A DNA stretch of 63,879 nt from CAVTBX01 sp963733135 (GTDB lineage: Bacteria > Actinomycetota > Thermoleophilia > Gaiellales > Gaiellaceae), in assembly GCA_963733135.1 (NCBI GenBank), contig CAVTBX010000001.1:1-63879 (forward strand). The letters are read 5' to 3'. The notes below the pieces were generated by a model. That model did no database searches, had not been told where the DNA came from, and saw only the letters and a program-made list of their open reading frames with translations. Shown one piece after another: positions 40,360 to 48,561 of this stretch. Every line of letters begins with the position of its first letter. The stretch's first letter is position 1. The translations under genes and the position numbers were made by a program.

Positions 40360-42002
40360 GGTCGGGCGGGCAGATCCTCGTCGACGCCCTCGAGGCGAAC
40401 GGCGTCGACCTCGCGTTCTGCGTGCCCGGCGAGAGCTACCTTCCGATTCTCGACGCGCTGCACCACTCGCCGATCCGGCTCATCTCGGCCCGCCACGAGG
40501 CGTCGGCGGCGAACATGGCGGAGGCGTATGGCAAGCTGACCGGCCGGCCGGGCATCTGCCTCGTCACGCGCGGGCCGGGCGCGACCCACGCGAGCGTCGG
40601 CGTCCATACGGCCTGGCAGGACTCGACGCCGTTCCTCCTCCTCGTGGGCCAGGTGCCTCGCGGCATGCTCGGCCGCGAGGCCTTCCAGGAGATGGACTAC
40701 AGCGCCGTCTTCGGCTCCACGGCGTGGGTCCGGCAGGCGGAGTCCGCGGCCGGCCTCCCTGAGCTCGTCGCGGAGGCGCTCACGGCGACGCTCTCTGGTC
40801 GGCCCGGGCCGGCGGTGCTGGCGCTGCCCGAGGACGTGCTGTTCGAGGAGTCGGAAGTCAAGGACGTCGCTCCGGTCTCGGTCAACCGGCCCTCACCGTC
40901 CGCTGACGAACTTGGTCGTGTTCGCGAGCTCTTGGCCGCCGCCAAGCGGCCGCTCGTCGTGGTCGGCGAGGGCGGCTGGACGCAGGAGGCCGGCACGGAC
41001 GTGCTCGGCTTCTGCGAGGCGAACGCCCTGCCGATCGCGACCTCCTTCCGCTGCCAGGACTACGTCGATAACCACTCGGACGTCTACGCAGGCCACCTGA
41101 CGATCGGGATGGATCCGGCGCTGGCTCAACGGATGCAGGACGCCGACCTCCTCCTGGCGCTCGGCGGCCGGCTCGGCGACGTCACGACGCGCGGCTACAC
41201 GCTCCTCGACGTGCCGCGGCCAGGCCAGCGCCTCATCCACATCCATCCGGACCGGGACGAGCTCGGAGCGGTCTACGAGCCCGAGCTTGGCATCGTCGCC
41301 GGGCTCCCCGAGGCCGCGGCGGCTCTGCGCGCTCTCGAGCCCGTCGAGGCGCGCTGGCGCGACTGGACGGCGCAAGCACGAGCCGACTACCTCGCGAACC
41401 TCGAGCACCGCCAGCTCCCGGGCGACCTAGACCTCGGCGAGGTCCTGGCGACGCTCCGCGAGCGCCTTCCTGCCGACGCGATCGTGACTTCGGGGGCCGG
41501 CAACTTCACGGTCTGGGCGCACCGGTTCTACGAGTTCTCCGTCTACCCGAGCCAGCTCGCCCCGCGGAGCGGCGCGATGGCCTACGGCGTGCCGGCCGCC
41601 CTCGCCGCTAAGGCCGTTTTCCCGGAGCGCACCGTGCTCTGCATCGCGGGGGACGGCGACTTCCTGATGTCCGGCCCGGAGCTCGCGACGGCAGTGCAGT
41701 ACGACCTGCCGATCGTGGTCCTCGTCGTGAACAACGGCATGCTCGGGACGATCCGGATGCACCAGGAGCGGCTCTATCCCGGCCGCGTAGTCGGCACCGA
41801 CCTCGTCAATCCGGACTTCGCTGCCTATGCGGCGGCGTTCGGTGCCCATGGTGAGACGATCGAACGGACGGAGGACTTTCCCGGGGCGCTAGAGCGCGCC
41901 CTGGGCGCGGGCCGTCCGGCGCTCGTCGAGCTTCGCGTCGACCCGGAGGGAATCTCGCCACGGCACACGATCACCGAGCTCAGAGAGGGAACAGGCCAAT
42001 GA
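40356..42002 (+). CDS. thiamine-pyrophosphate enzyme, acetolactate-synthase-like
   Basis: Full-length TPP-dependent enzyme, 548 aa, with the three usual domains: TPP_enzyme_N (1-165, catalytic Glu in SARHEASAANMAEAYG), central NAD/FAD-like domain (about 190-325) and TPP_enzyme_C with the Mg/TPP motif GDGDFLMSGPELATA...VNNGMLG. It is related to acetolactate synthase, but there is no regulatory-subunit gene, so a decarboxylase or lyase role on a 2-keto acid, as in sulfoacetaldehyde or oxalyl-type paralogues, is more likely than valine synthesis (inference). GTGA overlap upstream; ATGA overlap with RidA downstream. Confidence 0.9.
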   Translation: MRSGGQILVDALEANGVDLAFCVPGESYLPILDALHHSPIRLISARHEASAANMAEAYGKLTGRPGICLVTRGPGATHASVGVHTAWQDSTPFLLLVGQVPRGMLGREAFQEMDYSAVFGSTAWVRQAESAAGLPELVAEALTATLSGRPGPAVLALPEDVLFEESEVKDVAPVSVNRPSPSADELGRVRELLAAAKRPLVVVGEGGWTQEAGTDVLGFCEANALPIATSFRCQDYVDNHSDVYAGHLTIGMDPALAQRMQDADLLLALGGRLGDVTTRGYTLLDVPRPGQRLIHIHPDRDELGAVYEPELGIVAGLPEAAAALRALEPVEARWRDWTAQARADYLANLEHRQLPGDLDLGEVLATLRERLPADAIVTSGAGNFTVWAHRFYEFSVYPSQLAPRSGAMAYGVPAALAAKAVFPERTVLCIAGDGDFLMSGPELATAVQYDLPIVVLVVNNGMLGTIRMHQERLYPGRVVGTDLVNPDFAAYAAAFGAHGETIERTEDFPGALERALGAGRPALVELRVDPEGISPRHTITELREGTGQ

Positions 42003-42385
42003 AACGCGAGGAGTTTCGAGTCGACGGGATGAATGTCCCGATCAGCCACTACACCGACGCCGTCCGAGCGGGCGATCTGCTCTTCGTCTCCGGCATCGTC
42101 CCGGTGGACGGCGAGGGAAACCTCGTCGGCGGCGACGACGTCGTGGAGCAGGCTCGCATCGTGTTCGAGGGACTCCGAAATGTGCTCGCCGCGGCCGGTG
42201 CCGAGCCCAAGGACATCGTCAAGGTGACGCTATTCCTGACGGACGTCGACGATCGCCCTGCCATCAACCCGATTCGGCAGGAGTTCTTCGGCGAGACGCG
42301 GCCGGCCAGCACGCTCGTCGAGGTGAGCCGCCTCGCGATCCCGGGCGCAAAGCTCGAGGTCGAAGCGGTGGCCGTGCTTCCGTGA
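41999..42385 (+). CDS. RidA (YjgF/YER057c/UK114)-family protein
   Basis: RidA-family trimeric deaminase fold, 128 aa: HYTDAVRAGDLLFVSGIVPVD, EQARIVFEGLRNVLAAAGA, VKVTLFLTDVDDRPAIN and the catalytic-Arg motif ETRPASTLVEVSRLA (Arg present). RidA hydrolyses reactive enamines and imines; Rid proteins embedded in catabolic operons usually act on an enamine or aminoacrylate intermediate. Its location between a TPP enzyme and an amidase hints at a nitrogen-containing substrate. Both ends overlap neighbours (ATGA and GTGA). Confidence 0.92.
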   Translation: MKREEFRVDGMNVPISHYTDAVRAGDLLFVSGIVPVDGEGNLVGGDDVVEQARIVFEGLRNVLAAAGAEPKDIVKVTLFLTDVDDRPAINPIRQEFFGETRPASTLVEVSRLAIPGAKLEVEAVAVLP

Positions 42386-43491
42386 AGGACGACTGGAACG
42401 CCGTCATCACGCCGGTCGAGCCCGATGGCGAGCCACGGCCCGGCCCGCTTTCGGGGCGCACACTCCTCGTCAAGGACCTCATCGACGTCGCGGGAGTCCG
42501 CGCGACCTATGGCTCGCGGATCTACGCGGACCACGTGCCCGAGCGCACGGCGCCCGCGGCGCAGAGGCTCCTCGACGCAGGCGCCGTCCTGGTCGGCAAG
42601 GCGCACCTGCCCGAGTTCGCCTGGAACGTCACCGGTCAAAACCAGTGGTACGGAAACGCCAGGAATCCGGCCAGGCCCGGCTTGACGACCGGCGGCTCTT
42701 CGAGCGGCAACGCTGCCGCGCTGGCCGCGGGGCTCTGCGAGCTCGGCATGGGCACGGACACCGGCTGCTCGATCCGGCTCCCGGCCGCGTGTTGCGAGAT
42801 CGTGGGACTCAAGACTCGCTGGGGCAACGTCCCGACTGAGGGGGTCTATCCGCTCGTCCCCACACTCGACACCGTCGGGCCGATGGCGACGAGCGTGGCG
42901 GACGTCGCGCTCATGTGGTCGGTGTTGACCGGCAGGTCCGCCCCCGAACCGCGGCTCCGGGGCTTGACGATCGGGCTGCTGACACGGCCGCCGTCGGTGG
43001 GGGACGGCCGCCGCCCGGATGAGAGCCACGTCGCCGAGCGGTGGGTTCAAGGCCTCGAGGAGCGTGGGGCGCGAGTCGTCCGAGCCGCCATCCCCGAGCC
43101 TGAGGCAAACACCTGGCCGCTCTTCTTTCACGAGGCGCTCACCTCGCACCGCGCCACCTTCCCGTCGCGTGCGGATGACTACTCGGACAACGTGCGGACG
43201 AAGCTCGAGCTCGCGCTCGAGGTCGATCCGGTGGACGTCGCGCGCGCCTACAACGCGCTCGAGGCTTGGCGCCGCTACGAGCCGGATGTCGATCTCTACG
43301 TGGCGCCGTGCCTGGCGATCGACTTGCCGGAGGAGGACTGCGACGAGCTCGCTCTGCGCGTACCCCTCGCCGCGTTCCTGCGTCCGATCAACCTCCTCGG
43401 CTGGGCCGGCCTCGCAATCGGGAACCTCCAGCTAATCGCGCCCCACGACGAGACCGTGCTCGCCGCCGGCCTCGCTTGGGAGCGCGGCTAG
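42382..43491 (+). CDS. amidase-signature-family hydrolase, short form
   Basis: Amidase signature enzyme, 369 aa, about 80-100 residues shorter than most. The Ser-cisSer-Lys triad is recognisable: K31 in LLVKDLIDVAG, cis-Ser in TGGSSSGNAAALAAG (near 106) and nucleophile S130 in TDTGCSIRLPAACC. The residue before the nucleophile is Cys where Gly is nearly invariant (TDTGGS). It hydrolyses an amide to acid and ammonia; the substrate is unknown. GTG at 42382 overlaps RidA as GTGA. The stop shares CTAG with the convergent regulator gene. Confidence 0.9.
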   Translation: MKDDWNAVITPVEPDGEPRPGPLSGRTLLVKDLIDVAGVRATYGSRIYADHVPERTAPAAQRLLDAGAVLVGKAHLPEFAWNVTGQNQWYGNARNPARPGLTTGGSSSGNAAALAAGLCELGMGTDTGCSIRLPAACCEIVGLKTRWGNVPTEGVYPLVPTLDTVGPMATSVADVALMWSVLTGRSAPEPRLRGLTIGLLTRPPSVGDGRRPDESHVAERWVQGLEERGARVVRAAIPEPEANTWPLFFHEALTSHRATFPSRADDYSDNVRTKLELALEVDPVDVARAYNALEAWRRYEPDVDLYVAPCLAIDLPEEDCDELALRVPLAAFLRPINLLGWAGLAIGNLQLIAPHDETVLAAGLAWERG

Positions 43492-44117
43492 CGGAACGCG
43501 AAGATCCGCGGGAGCCGCTCCAGGAGCTCGAGGTCGCCCTCCGGCGCCAGGGCGGCAGCCGGCACGCCCGCGCCTACCAGGAAGCCGATCAGCGTGTCCT
43601 CGTCCGTCGTGAGGACGAGGTCGGCGTCCGCTTCGTCCGCCTGCGCGATCTCGAACTCGCCGTCGTCGATGCGTGCGCGGTACGTGCTGTCCGTCAGGCG
43701 GAGCTCCACACTGGCGGTGATGTCGCGAGCCTCCTCAGGACGGAAGAACGAGGTCAGCGCCACGGCAACCCATCCCGAGCGGAGGGTCTGCGTTTCCTGG
43801 CGCTGACCGAGGGTCTTGGCGCCCCACCGGCCGAGTGCGAACAGGGCGGGCTGAAGCTCACGCCCGTACTCCGTCAGCTCGTAGACGGCCGACCCGGCCG
43901 GAGGCGGCAGCCGGCGCCGCCGCACCACGTCTCCCACCTCCAGCTCGCGGAGGCGCGCAGCCAGGATGTTCGTACCGATGCCGGGCAGCCCGTCCTTCAG
44001 ATCGGTGAACCGCTTCGGGCCGAGCACCAGCTCCCGGACGACGAGCAGCGCCCAGCGCTCGCCCACCAGGTCGAGGGCGCGTGCGACGCCGCAGTACTGC
44101 CCATAGGTTCTGCTCAT
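43488..44117 (-). CDS. HxlR-family transcriptional regulator with SCP2-like C-terminal domain
   Basis: Transcriptional regulator, 209 aa. The N-terminal winged helix (1-110) is of HxlR type: YCGVARALDLVGERWALLVV, GPKRFTDLKDGLPGIGTNIL, LRELEVGDVVRRR and VYELTEYGREL. Residues about 120-209 look like an SCP2 sterol-carrier-type ligand domain (TDSTYRARIDDGEFEIAQ, DADLVLTTDEDTLIGFL). A ligand-gated control of the divergent VOC gene or of the converging catabolic operon is possible. It ends tail to tail with the amidase gene. Confidence 0.88.
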   Translation of the reverse strand: MSRTYGQYCGVARALDLVGERWALLVVRELVLGPKRFTDLKDGLPGIGTNILAARLRELEVGDVVRRRRLPPPAGSAVYELTEYGRELQPALFALGRWGAKTLGQRQETQTLRSGWVAVALTSFFRPEEARDITASVELRLTDSTYRARIDDGEFEIAQADEADADLVLTTDEDTLIGFLVGAGVPAAALAPEGDLELLERLPRIFAFR

Positions 44118-44205
44118 CTCTTAGTAATTAGATTCAATCATGTAGTTGTTCTTTGCAACCAGACCTGTAGTAGGGTCGGGCGATCTGAACTCTGGAGGTG
44201 GATGC
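44118..44205. promoter_or_regulatory. AT-rich divergent promoter region between HxlR and VOC genes
   Basis: The 88 bases between the divergent start codons are strikingly AT-richer than the surrounding DNA near 44118-44160. TTGTTC and TAGGGT (19-base spacing) are candidate -35/-10 elements toward the VOC gene. An imperfect palindrome GTTGTTCTTTGCAAC (about 44146-44160) may be a regulator site. Likely the target of the HxlR protein (inference). Confidence 0.45.
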
Positions 44206-44970
44206 ATGAGCACACCCGTACAGACTCTGCTCGGTAAGTTCGTCTGGCACGAGAACTACTCGAACGATGTCGACGCGGCCAAGAAGTTCTATGCCGCCCT
44301 CTTCGGCTGGGACTTCGAGACCTGGAAGCCCGGGGAGGCCGACTACTCGATGGTGAAGGTCGGCGACCAGATGCACGCCGGCTTCATGACCGTCCAAGGA
44401 GGAGAGCCGCCGCACTGGCTGGGCATCGTCCAGGTCGAAGACTGCGACGAGATCGCGAGGAAGGTCGAGGCGGCCGGTGGGAAGATCTACGCCGGTCCGT
44501 TCGACATCCCCGAAGTCGGGCGCTTCACCGTGATCGGCGATCCGCAGGGCGCGGTGCTTTCCGCGATGGCGGCGGGAGCGGACACGCAGGAGACGCCGCC
44601 TGCCGAGGGCGTCTTCGTCTGGGACGAGCTCCACACGCCGGACGTCGAAGGAGCGAAGAGCTTCTACGCCGAGGTCTTCGGCTGGACGTCGGCCGACATG
44701 GACATGGGAGAGAGCGGCACGTACACGATGTTCAAGCGCTCGGGCGACGTCGACGTGGCCGGGGCGTACCCGAGCGCGGAAGGGCAGGGACCGCCCCACT
44801 GGCTCGTGTACGTTGGATGCGACGACGTCGACGCGACGACCTCCCGTGCGGCCGAGCTAGGCGGCACGGCGCTGCTCGAGCCGTCGGACGTCCCGGGAGT
44901 CGGCCGCCTGGCGGTCCTCCAGGACCCGCAGGGCGCGGTCTTCGGGATCTTCAACCCGACCTCACAGTAG
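44206..44970 (+). CDS. two-domain VOC-family protein
   Basis: Tandem VOC protein, 254 aa, of the type annotated as hydroxylase/glyoxalase-like. Domain 1 (about 8-125): KFVWHENYSNDVDAAKKFYA, VGRFTVIGDPQGAVLSAM. Domain 2 (about 135-254): GVFVWDELHTPDVEGAKSFY, VGRLAVLQDPQGAVFGIF. The two halves are clear repeats. The ATG at 44206 has the ribosome site CTGGAGGTGG; the upstream in-frame ATG at 44146 lies in the promoter region. Divergent from the HxlR gene, which probably controls it. Confidence 0.88.
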   Translation: MSTPVQTLLGKFVWHENYSNDVDAAKKFYAALFGWDFETWKPGEADYSMVKVGDQMHAGFMTVQGGEPPHWLGIVQVEDCDEIARKVEAAGGKIYAGPFDIPEVGRFTVIGDPQGAVLSAMAAGADTQETPPAEGVFVWDELHTPDVEGAKSFYAEVFGWTSADMDMGESGTYTMFKRSGDVDVAGAYPSAEGQGPPHWLVYVGCDDVDATTSRAAELGGTALLEPSDVPGVGRLAVLQDPQGAVFGIFNPTSQ

Positions 44971-45009
44971 GCCTCGAGGCAGGAGGGGCGCCGCCGGCCC
45001 GCGGCGCCC

Positions 45010-45780
45010 CTACCGGCCCTGGAACTTGGGCTTACGCTTCTCGCCGAAGGCCTCAACGCCTTCGCGGAAGTCGGCCGACGAGCGCAACATCGCGTAGGCG
45101 AGCCCCTCGAGCTGGAGCCCTGCGGAGAGCGGGCCTTCCTCGGCGAGGTTCAGGACGCGCTTTGCCGTCGCAAGGGCGAGGGGGGAGAGCTCCCGGAGCT
45201 CCGCGAGCAGTCGGTCAACGGCGGCGTCAAGCTCGTCGGCCGGCACGACTTCGGTGACGAGCCCGAGCGCAAGCGCCTCCTCCGCGCCGACACGCCGCCC
45301 GCGCAGGATGAGATCCTTCGCGCGCGCGAGCCCGACGAGGCGTACGAGACGCTGCGTGCCGCCGCTCCCCGGGATCATCCCGAGCTTCACCTCCGGGAGA
45401 GCCAGCTCGACGTCGTCGGCGGCGACACGGAAGTCGCAGGCGAGTGCGACCTCGAGCCCGACGCCGAAGGCGTACCCGCGTAGCTTGGCGATGACGAGCT
45501 TGGAGCTCCGCTCGGGCGCCGCGACGTTCCAATGGAGACGCGACACGGTCTCTGGCTCGGCCTCGAGGAAGCCCGCAACGTCTCCGCCCGCGGTGAACGC
45601 CTCGCCCTCGCCGGTCAAGACGACGAAGCGCACGTCATCGTTCACGCCGAGCTCGGCGAAGACGTGCCCGAACTGGTCTCGGGCTTTCATCGAGACGCGG
45701 TTCAGCTTTCCCGGGACGTCGAGCGTGATCGTCGTCACGTCGCCGGCCGTCTCGACGCGAAAGCCGTCGTAGCTGCTCAC
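45010..45780 (-). CDS. enoyl-CoA hydratase/isomerase family protein
   Basis: Crotonase-fold enzyme, 256 aa. The two catalytic glutamates of hydratases are present: Glu in FGVGLEVALACDFR and Glu in LALPEVKLGMIPGSGGTQRL. The oxyanion segment is FTAGGDVAGFLE. It hydrates an enoyl-CoA or works on a related thioester. It is the last gene of an operon with an acyl-CoA ligase and a Mo hydroxylase; GTG at 45780 overlaps the ligase stop as GTGA. Confidence 0.92.
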   Translation of the reverse strand: MSSYDGFRVETAGDVTTITLDVPGKLNRVSMKARDQFGHVFAELGVNDDVRFVVLTGEGEAFTAGGDVAGFLEAEPETVSRLHWNVAAPERSSKLVIAKLRGYAFGVGLEVALACDFRVAADDVELALPEVKLGMIPGSGGTQRLVRLVGLARAKDLILRGRRVGAEEALALGLVTEVVPADELDAAVDRLLAELRELSPLALATAKRVLNLAEEGPLSAGLQLEGLAYAMLRSSADFREGVEAFGEKRKPKFQGR

Positions 45781-47240
45781 GCCGACACCGACTCCTCGCG
45801 GAGGAGCCGCCGGAGCAGCTTCCCGGACGGGCTCTTCGGCAGCTCGTCGACGAACCGGTACTCGCGCGGCCGCTTGTACCGCGCAAGCTCCTTCGAGCCG
45901 AGGCAGTGCTCGTCGAGCTCTTCTGCGGTGACAGGTTCCGCCGCCACCACGTAGGCGACGACCCGCTGGCCGAGCCGGTCATCCGAGGCGCCCACGACCG
46001 CCACCTCCGAGACGGCCGCGTGTCGGGCGACCACGTCCTCGACCTCGAGCGGGTGCACGTTCTCGCCGCCGGAGATGATCATGTCGTCGACGCGGCCGAC
46101 GATCCAGAGATCGCCGTCCTCGTCGAGCCGCCCCAGGTCGCCGGTGAAGAACCAGCCGTCGCGGAGGGCCTTCTCGTCCGCGTCGGAACGGTTCCAGTAG
46201 CCGGCGAAGGCCTCGTCGGATGTCGCGTCGCAGATGATCTGGCCATCTTCGCCGGGCGCCACGACGTCGTCCGGGCCAGCGCCCTCGCCGGGGTCGATGA
46301 GCCTGAGGCGCGCGTTCAGCGACGGCCGTCCCGCGCAGCCGGGCTTGGCGGCCTGGTCGCGGTGCACCGAGTAGGTGTAGATCTCCGTAGAGCCGTAGTG
46401 GTTCACAAACACGCGCGGCCGGAAGGCATCGCAGCAGCGGCGGACGAGCGCCGAGGTCATCGCGGCGCCCGCGTAGCTCAGCGACTCGACGGACGAGAGG
46501 TCGAACTCGGCTCGGCGCGGGTGGTGGACGAGGTCGTGGAAGAGCGTGGGGGCGAGGTAGAGGGAGGTGAGGCGCTCGTCCTGGATCAGACGCAGCGCCT
46601 CCTCGGCGTCCCAGCGAGCCTGGCAGACGAAGCAGCCGCCGACGAGCGACACGGCGACGAGCGAATGGAAGCCCATCGTGTGGTAGAGCGGCATGACGCC
46701 GAGTGTCCGGTCGCCGAAGCGGAGGCCGTGCTGGAGCACCTGCGAGAGCCCGCCCGCGCGATCGGCCCGGTGCGAGCGGGGCACGCCCTTGGGGCGGCCG
46801 GTCGTCCCGGAGGTGTAGAGGACGATCGCCTCCTCGCGCTCGTCGAGGTCGAGAGAGCCCGGATGCTCGTCCGCAGTCAGAAGCTCGTCGAAGGTGGCCT
46901 CGCCGATCTCGACACCGGCGTCTCCGGCCGTTGCCACGACCTCTGCGCCCGAGTCCTCGAGGCAGTACTCGACGTCCGTCTCGGTGAGCCGGAAGGAGAT
47001 CGGGACGAACGAGGCGCCGAGCCACCACGAGGCCCAGAAGAGCTCAGCGGTCTCGTGGCGGTTGTCGAGGACGCCGGCGACGCGGTCGCCTCGGTCGACG
47101 CCGAGCTCCGCTAATCCGCCGGCGAGCCGAGCCGCCCGCTCGCGCAGCTCTCGGTAGCTGAGCCGTAGGTCGCCTTCGACGAGCACTTCCGCGTCCGGAT
47201 TCCGCTCGGCCGCGGCCAGAAGCGAGAGCGCGAGGTTCAC
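45777..47240 (-). CDS. AMP-dependent acyl-CoA synthetase/ligase
   Basis: ANL-superfamily ligase, 487 aa. P-loop IVLYTSGTTGRPKGVPRSH, A5 motif VNHYGSTEIYTYS, TGDLGRLDEDGDLWIVGR, the hinge region RVDDMIISGGENVHPLE, and catalytic Lys in KSPSGKLLRRLL. It activates a carboxylate with ATP and CoA. YGSTEIYTYS differs from the YGxTE of acetyl-CoA synthetases and is seen in aryl- and long-chain-type ligases; no substrate can be assigned. GTGA overlaps on both sides tie it to the Mo-hydroxylase and hydratase genes. Confidence 0.92.
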   Translation of the reverse strand: MNLALSLLAAAERNPDAEVLVEGDLRLSYRELRERAARLAGGLAELGVDRGDRVAGVLDNRHETAELFWASWWLGASFVPISFRLTETDVEYCLEDSGAEVVATAGDAGVEIGEATFDELLTADEHPGSLDLDEREEAIVLYTSGTTGRPKGVPRSHRADRAGGLSQVLQHGLRFGDRTLGVMPLYHTMGFHSLVAVSLVGGCFVCQARWDAEEALRLIQDERLTSLYLAPTLFHDLVHHPRRAEFDLSSVESLSYAGAAMTSALVRRCCDAFRPRVFVNHYGSTEIYTYSVHRDQAAKPGCAGRPSLNARLRLIDPGEGAGPDDVVAPGEDGQIICDATSDEAFAGYWNRSDADEKALRDGWFFTGDLGRLDEDGDLWIVGRVDDMIISGGENVHPLEVEDVVARHAAVSEVAVVGASDDRLGQRVVAYVVAAEPVTAEELDEHCLGSKELARYKRPREYRFVDELPKSPSGKLLRRLLREESVSA

Positions 47241-47701
47241 GCGGGTTCACCGGCCACGCGAAGGATGGCGTCGACGATCGGCTCGTAGCCCGTGCACCGG
47301 CACAGGTGACCCGAGAGCATCTCCGTGACCTCGGCGCGGCTGGGCGAGGGCGAATGCGCGAGGAAGTCCTCGGCCGCGAGCAGGATTCCCGGCGTGCAGA
47401 ACCCGCACTGGAGTGCGTGCTCCTCGCGGAACGCAGCCTGGAGCGGTGTCAGCTCGCCGTTCGCCGCCAGGCCCTCCACGGTCTGGATCTCAGCACCGTC
47501 GGCCTGAACCGCGAGCAGAAGGCACGAGCGCACCGCGGCGCCGTCGAGGCGGACGGTGCAGGCGCCGCAGACGCCGTGCTCGCAGCCGACGTGCGTGCCG
47601 GTCAGGCCGAGTGTGTGGCGCAGGAAGTCCGAGAGGAGGAGGCGCGGCTCGACCGACTCTGCGTAGCGGCGGCCGTTGACGGTGACCGTGAGGTCGGTCA
47701 C
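47237..47701 (-). CDS. Mo-hydroxylase [2Fe-2S] small subunit (second system)
   Basis: Iron-sulfur subunit, 154 aa, normal length. Ferredoxin-type cluster C40, C45, C48 and C60 (VGCEHGVCGACTV, RSC); helical cluster C99, C102, C134 and C136 (QCGFCTPGI, HLCRCTGYE). It belongs to the second xanthine-oxidase-family enzyme of the window. GTG at 47701 overlaps the FAD-subunit stop as GTGA. Confidence 0.95.
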   Translation of the reverse strand: MTDLTVTVNGRRYAESVEPRLLLSDFLRHTLGLTGTHVGCEHGVCGACTVRLDGAAVRSCLLLAVQADGAEIQTVEGLAANGELTPLQAAFREEHALQCGFCTPGILLAAEDFLAHSPSPSRAEVTEMLSGHLCRCTGYEPIVDAILRVAGEPA

Positions 47702-48561
47702 GCGGGTGCTCCGACCGCGTTCCGCCAGGCGCGGAGGACGGCGCGCTCGGCCAGGACCCCGACGAGGTGGCGGAGGTACTCGGCGGTCGCGTGAACCGTG
47801 GGCACCGGGTCGACAGCGGCCCGGACGGCCTCGGCGGCTTCTCGCGCCGCGTCGGCGTCGACCGCACGGCCGGTGAAGGACACCTCGACCGGTGTCGGGC
47901 GCTCGGTCACGCCTCCGAGGAAGAGCCGCGCCTCGGAGACGCGGTCATTCTCGGCCCGAAGCGCGCACGCGGCCATGGCGAGGGCGTAGTCGCCGTGGCG
48001 TTGCGCCAGCTCCTCGAAGGCGTAGCCCCAGCCTTCGGCGGCTGTGGGCCACACGGTCTCGACCACGAGCTCGCCCTCGTCGAGCGCGGTCGTGAAGTGC
48101 GTCACCACGAACTCGTCGCCACCGAGCTCGCGCCGACCGTGAGCCGACTCCGCCACGATCCGCCCGCCGAGCGTCGCGAGCGCCAGGGGGAGCTCCCCCG
48201 CAGCGTCGGCGTGCGCGATCGAGCCGCCGACCGTTCCTCGGTTCCGGGTCGCGAAGTGGCCGACGAGCGGGAGGCACTCAGCGAGCAGCGGACAGCGGGC
48301 CGTAAGCTCCGAGCGTTCGAGCGCGCTTTGGCGGACGAGCGCGCCGACGCGGAGCTCGCCCTTCGCCTCCTCGACACCTTCGAGCCCTGGTAATGCGTTC
48401 AAGTCGACGAGCAGCGACGGGCGGGCGAGGCGGAGGTTCAGGAGCGGTACGAGGCTCTGCCCTCCGGCAAGCGCCTTCGCGTCCCAGCCTCCCTCCGCGA
48501 GGAGGGAGAACACCTCGTCGAGGCTGTCGGGCCGCCGGTAGTCGAGCGGCGGCGGCTTCAC
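47698..48561 (-). CDS. Mo-hydroxylase FAD-binding medium subunit (second system)
   Basis: FAD subunit, 287 aa: KALAGGQSLVPLLNLRLARP and ATRNRGTVGGSIAHADAAGE bind FAD; the CO_deh_flav_C domain is about 170-280. The extra cysteine loop that binds [4Fe-4S] in 4-hydroxybenzoyl-CoA reductase beta subunits is not visible. GTG at 48561 is chosen because it overlaps the large-subunit stop as GTGA; the six extra residues of a longer start are not needed. Confidence 0.92.
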   Translation of the reverse strand: MKPPPLDYRRPDSLDEVFSLLAEGGWDAKALAGGQSLVPLLNLRLARPSLLVDLNALPGLEGVEEAKGELRVGALVRQSALERSELTARCPLLAECLPLVGHFATRNRGTVGGSIAHADAAGELPLALATLGGRIVAESAHGRRELGGDEFVVTHFTTALDEGELVVETVWPTAAEGWGYAFEELAQRHGDYALAMAACALRAENDRVSEARLFLGGVTERPTPVEVSFTGRAVDADAAREAAEAVRAAVDPVPTVHATAEYLRHLVGVLAERAVLRAWRNAVGAPA

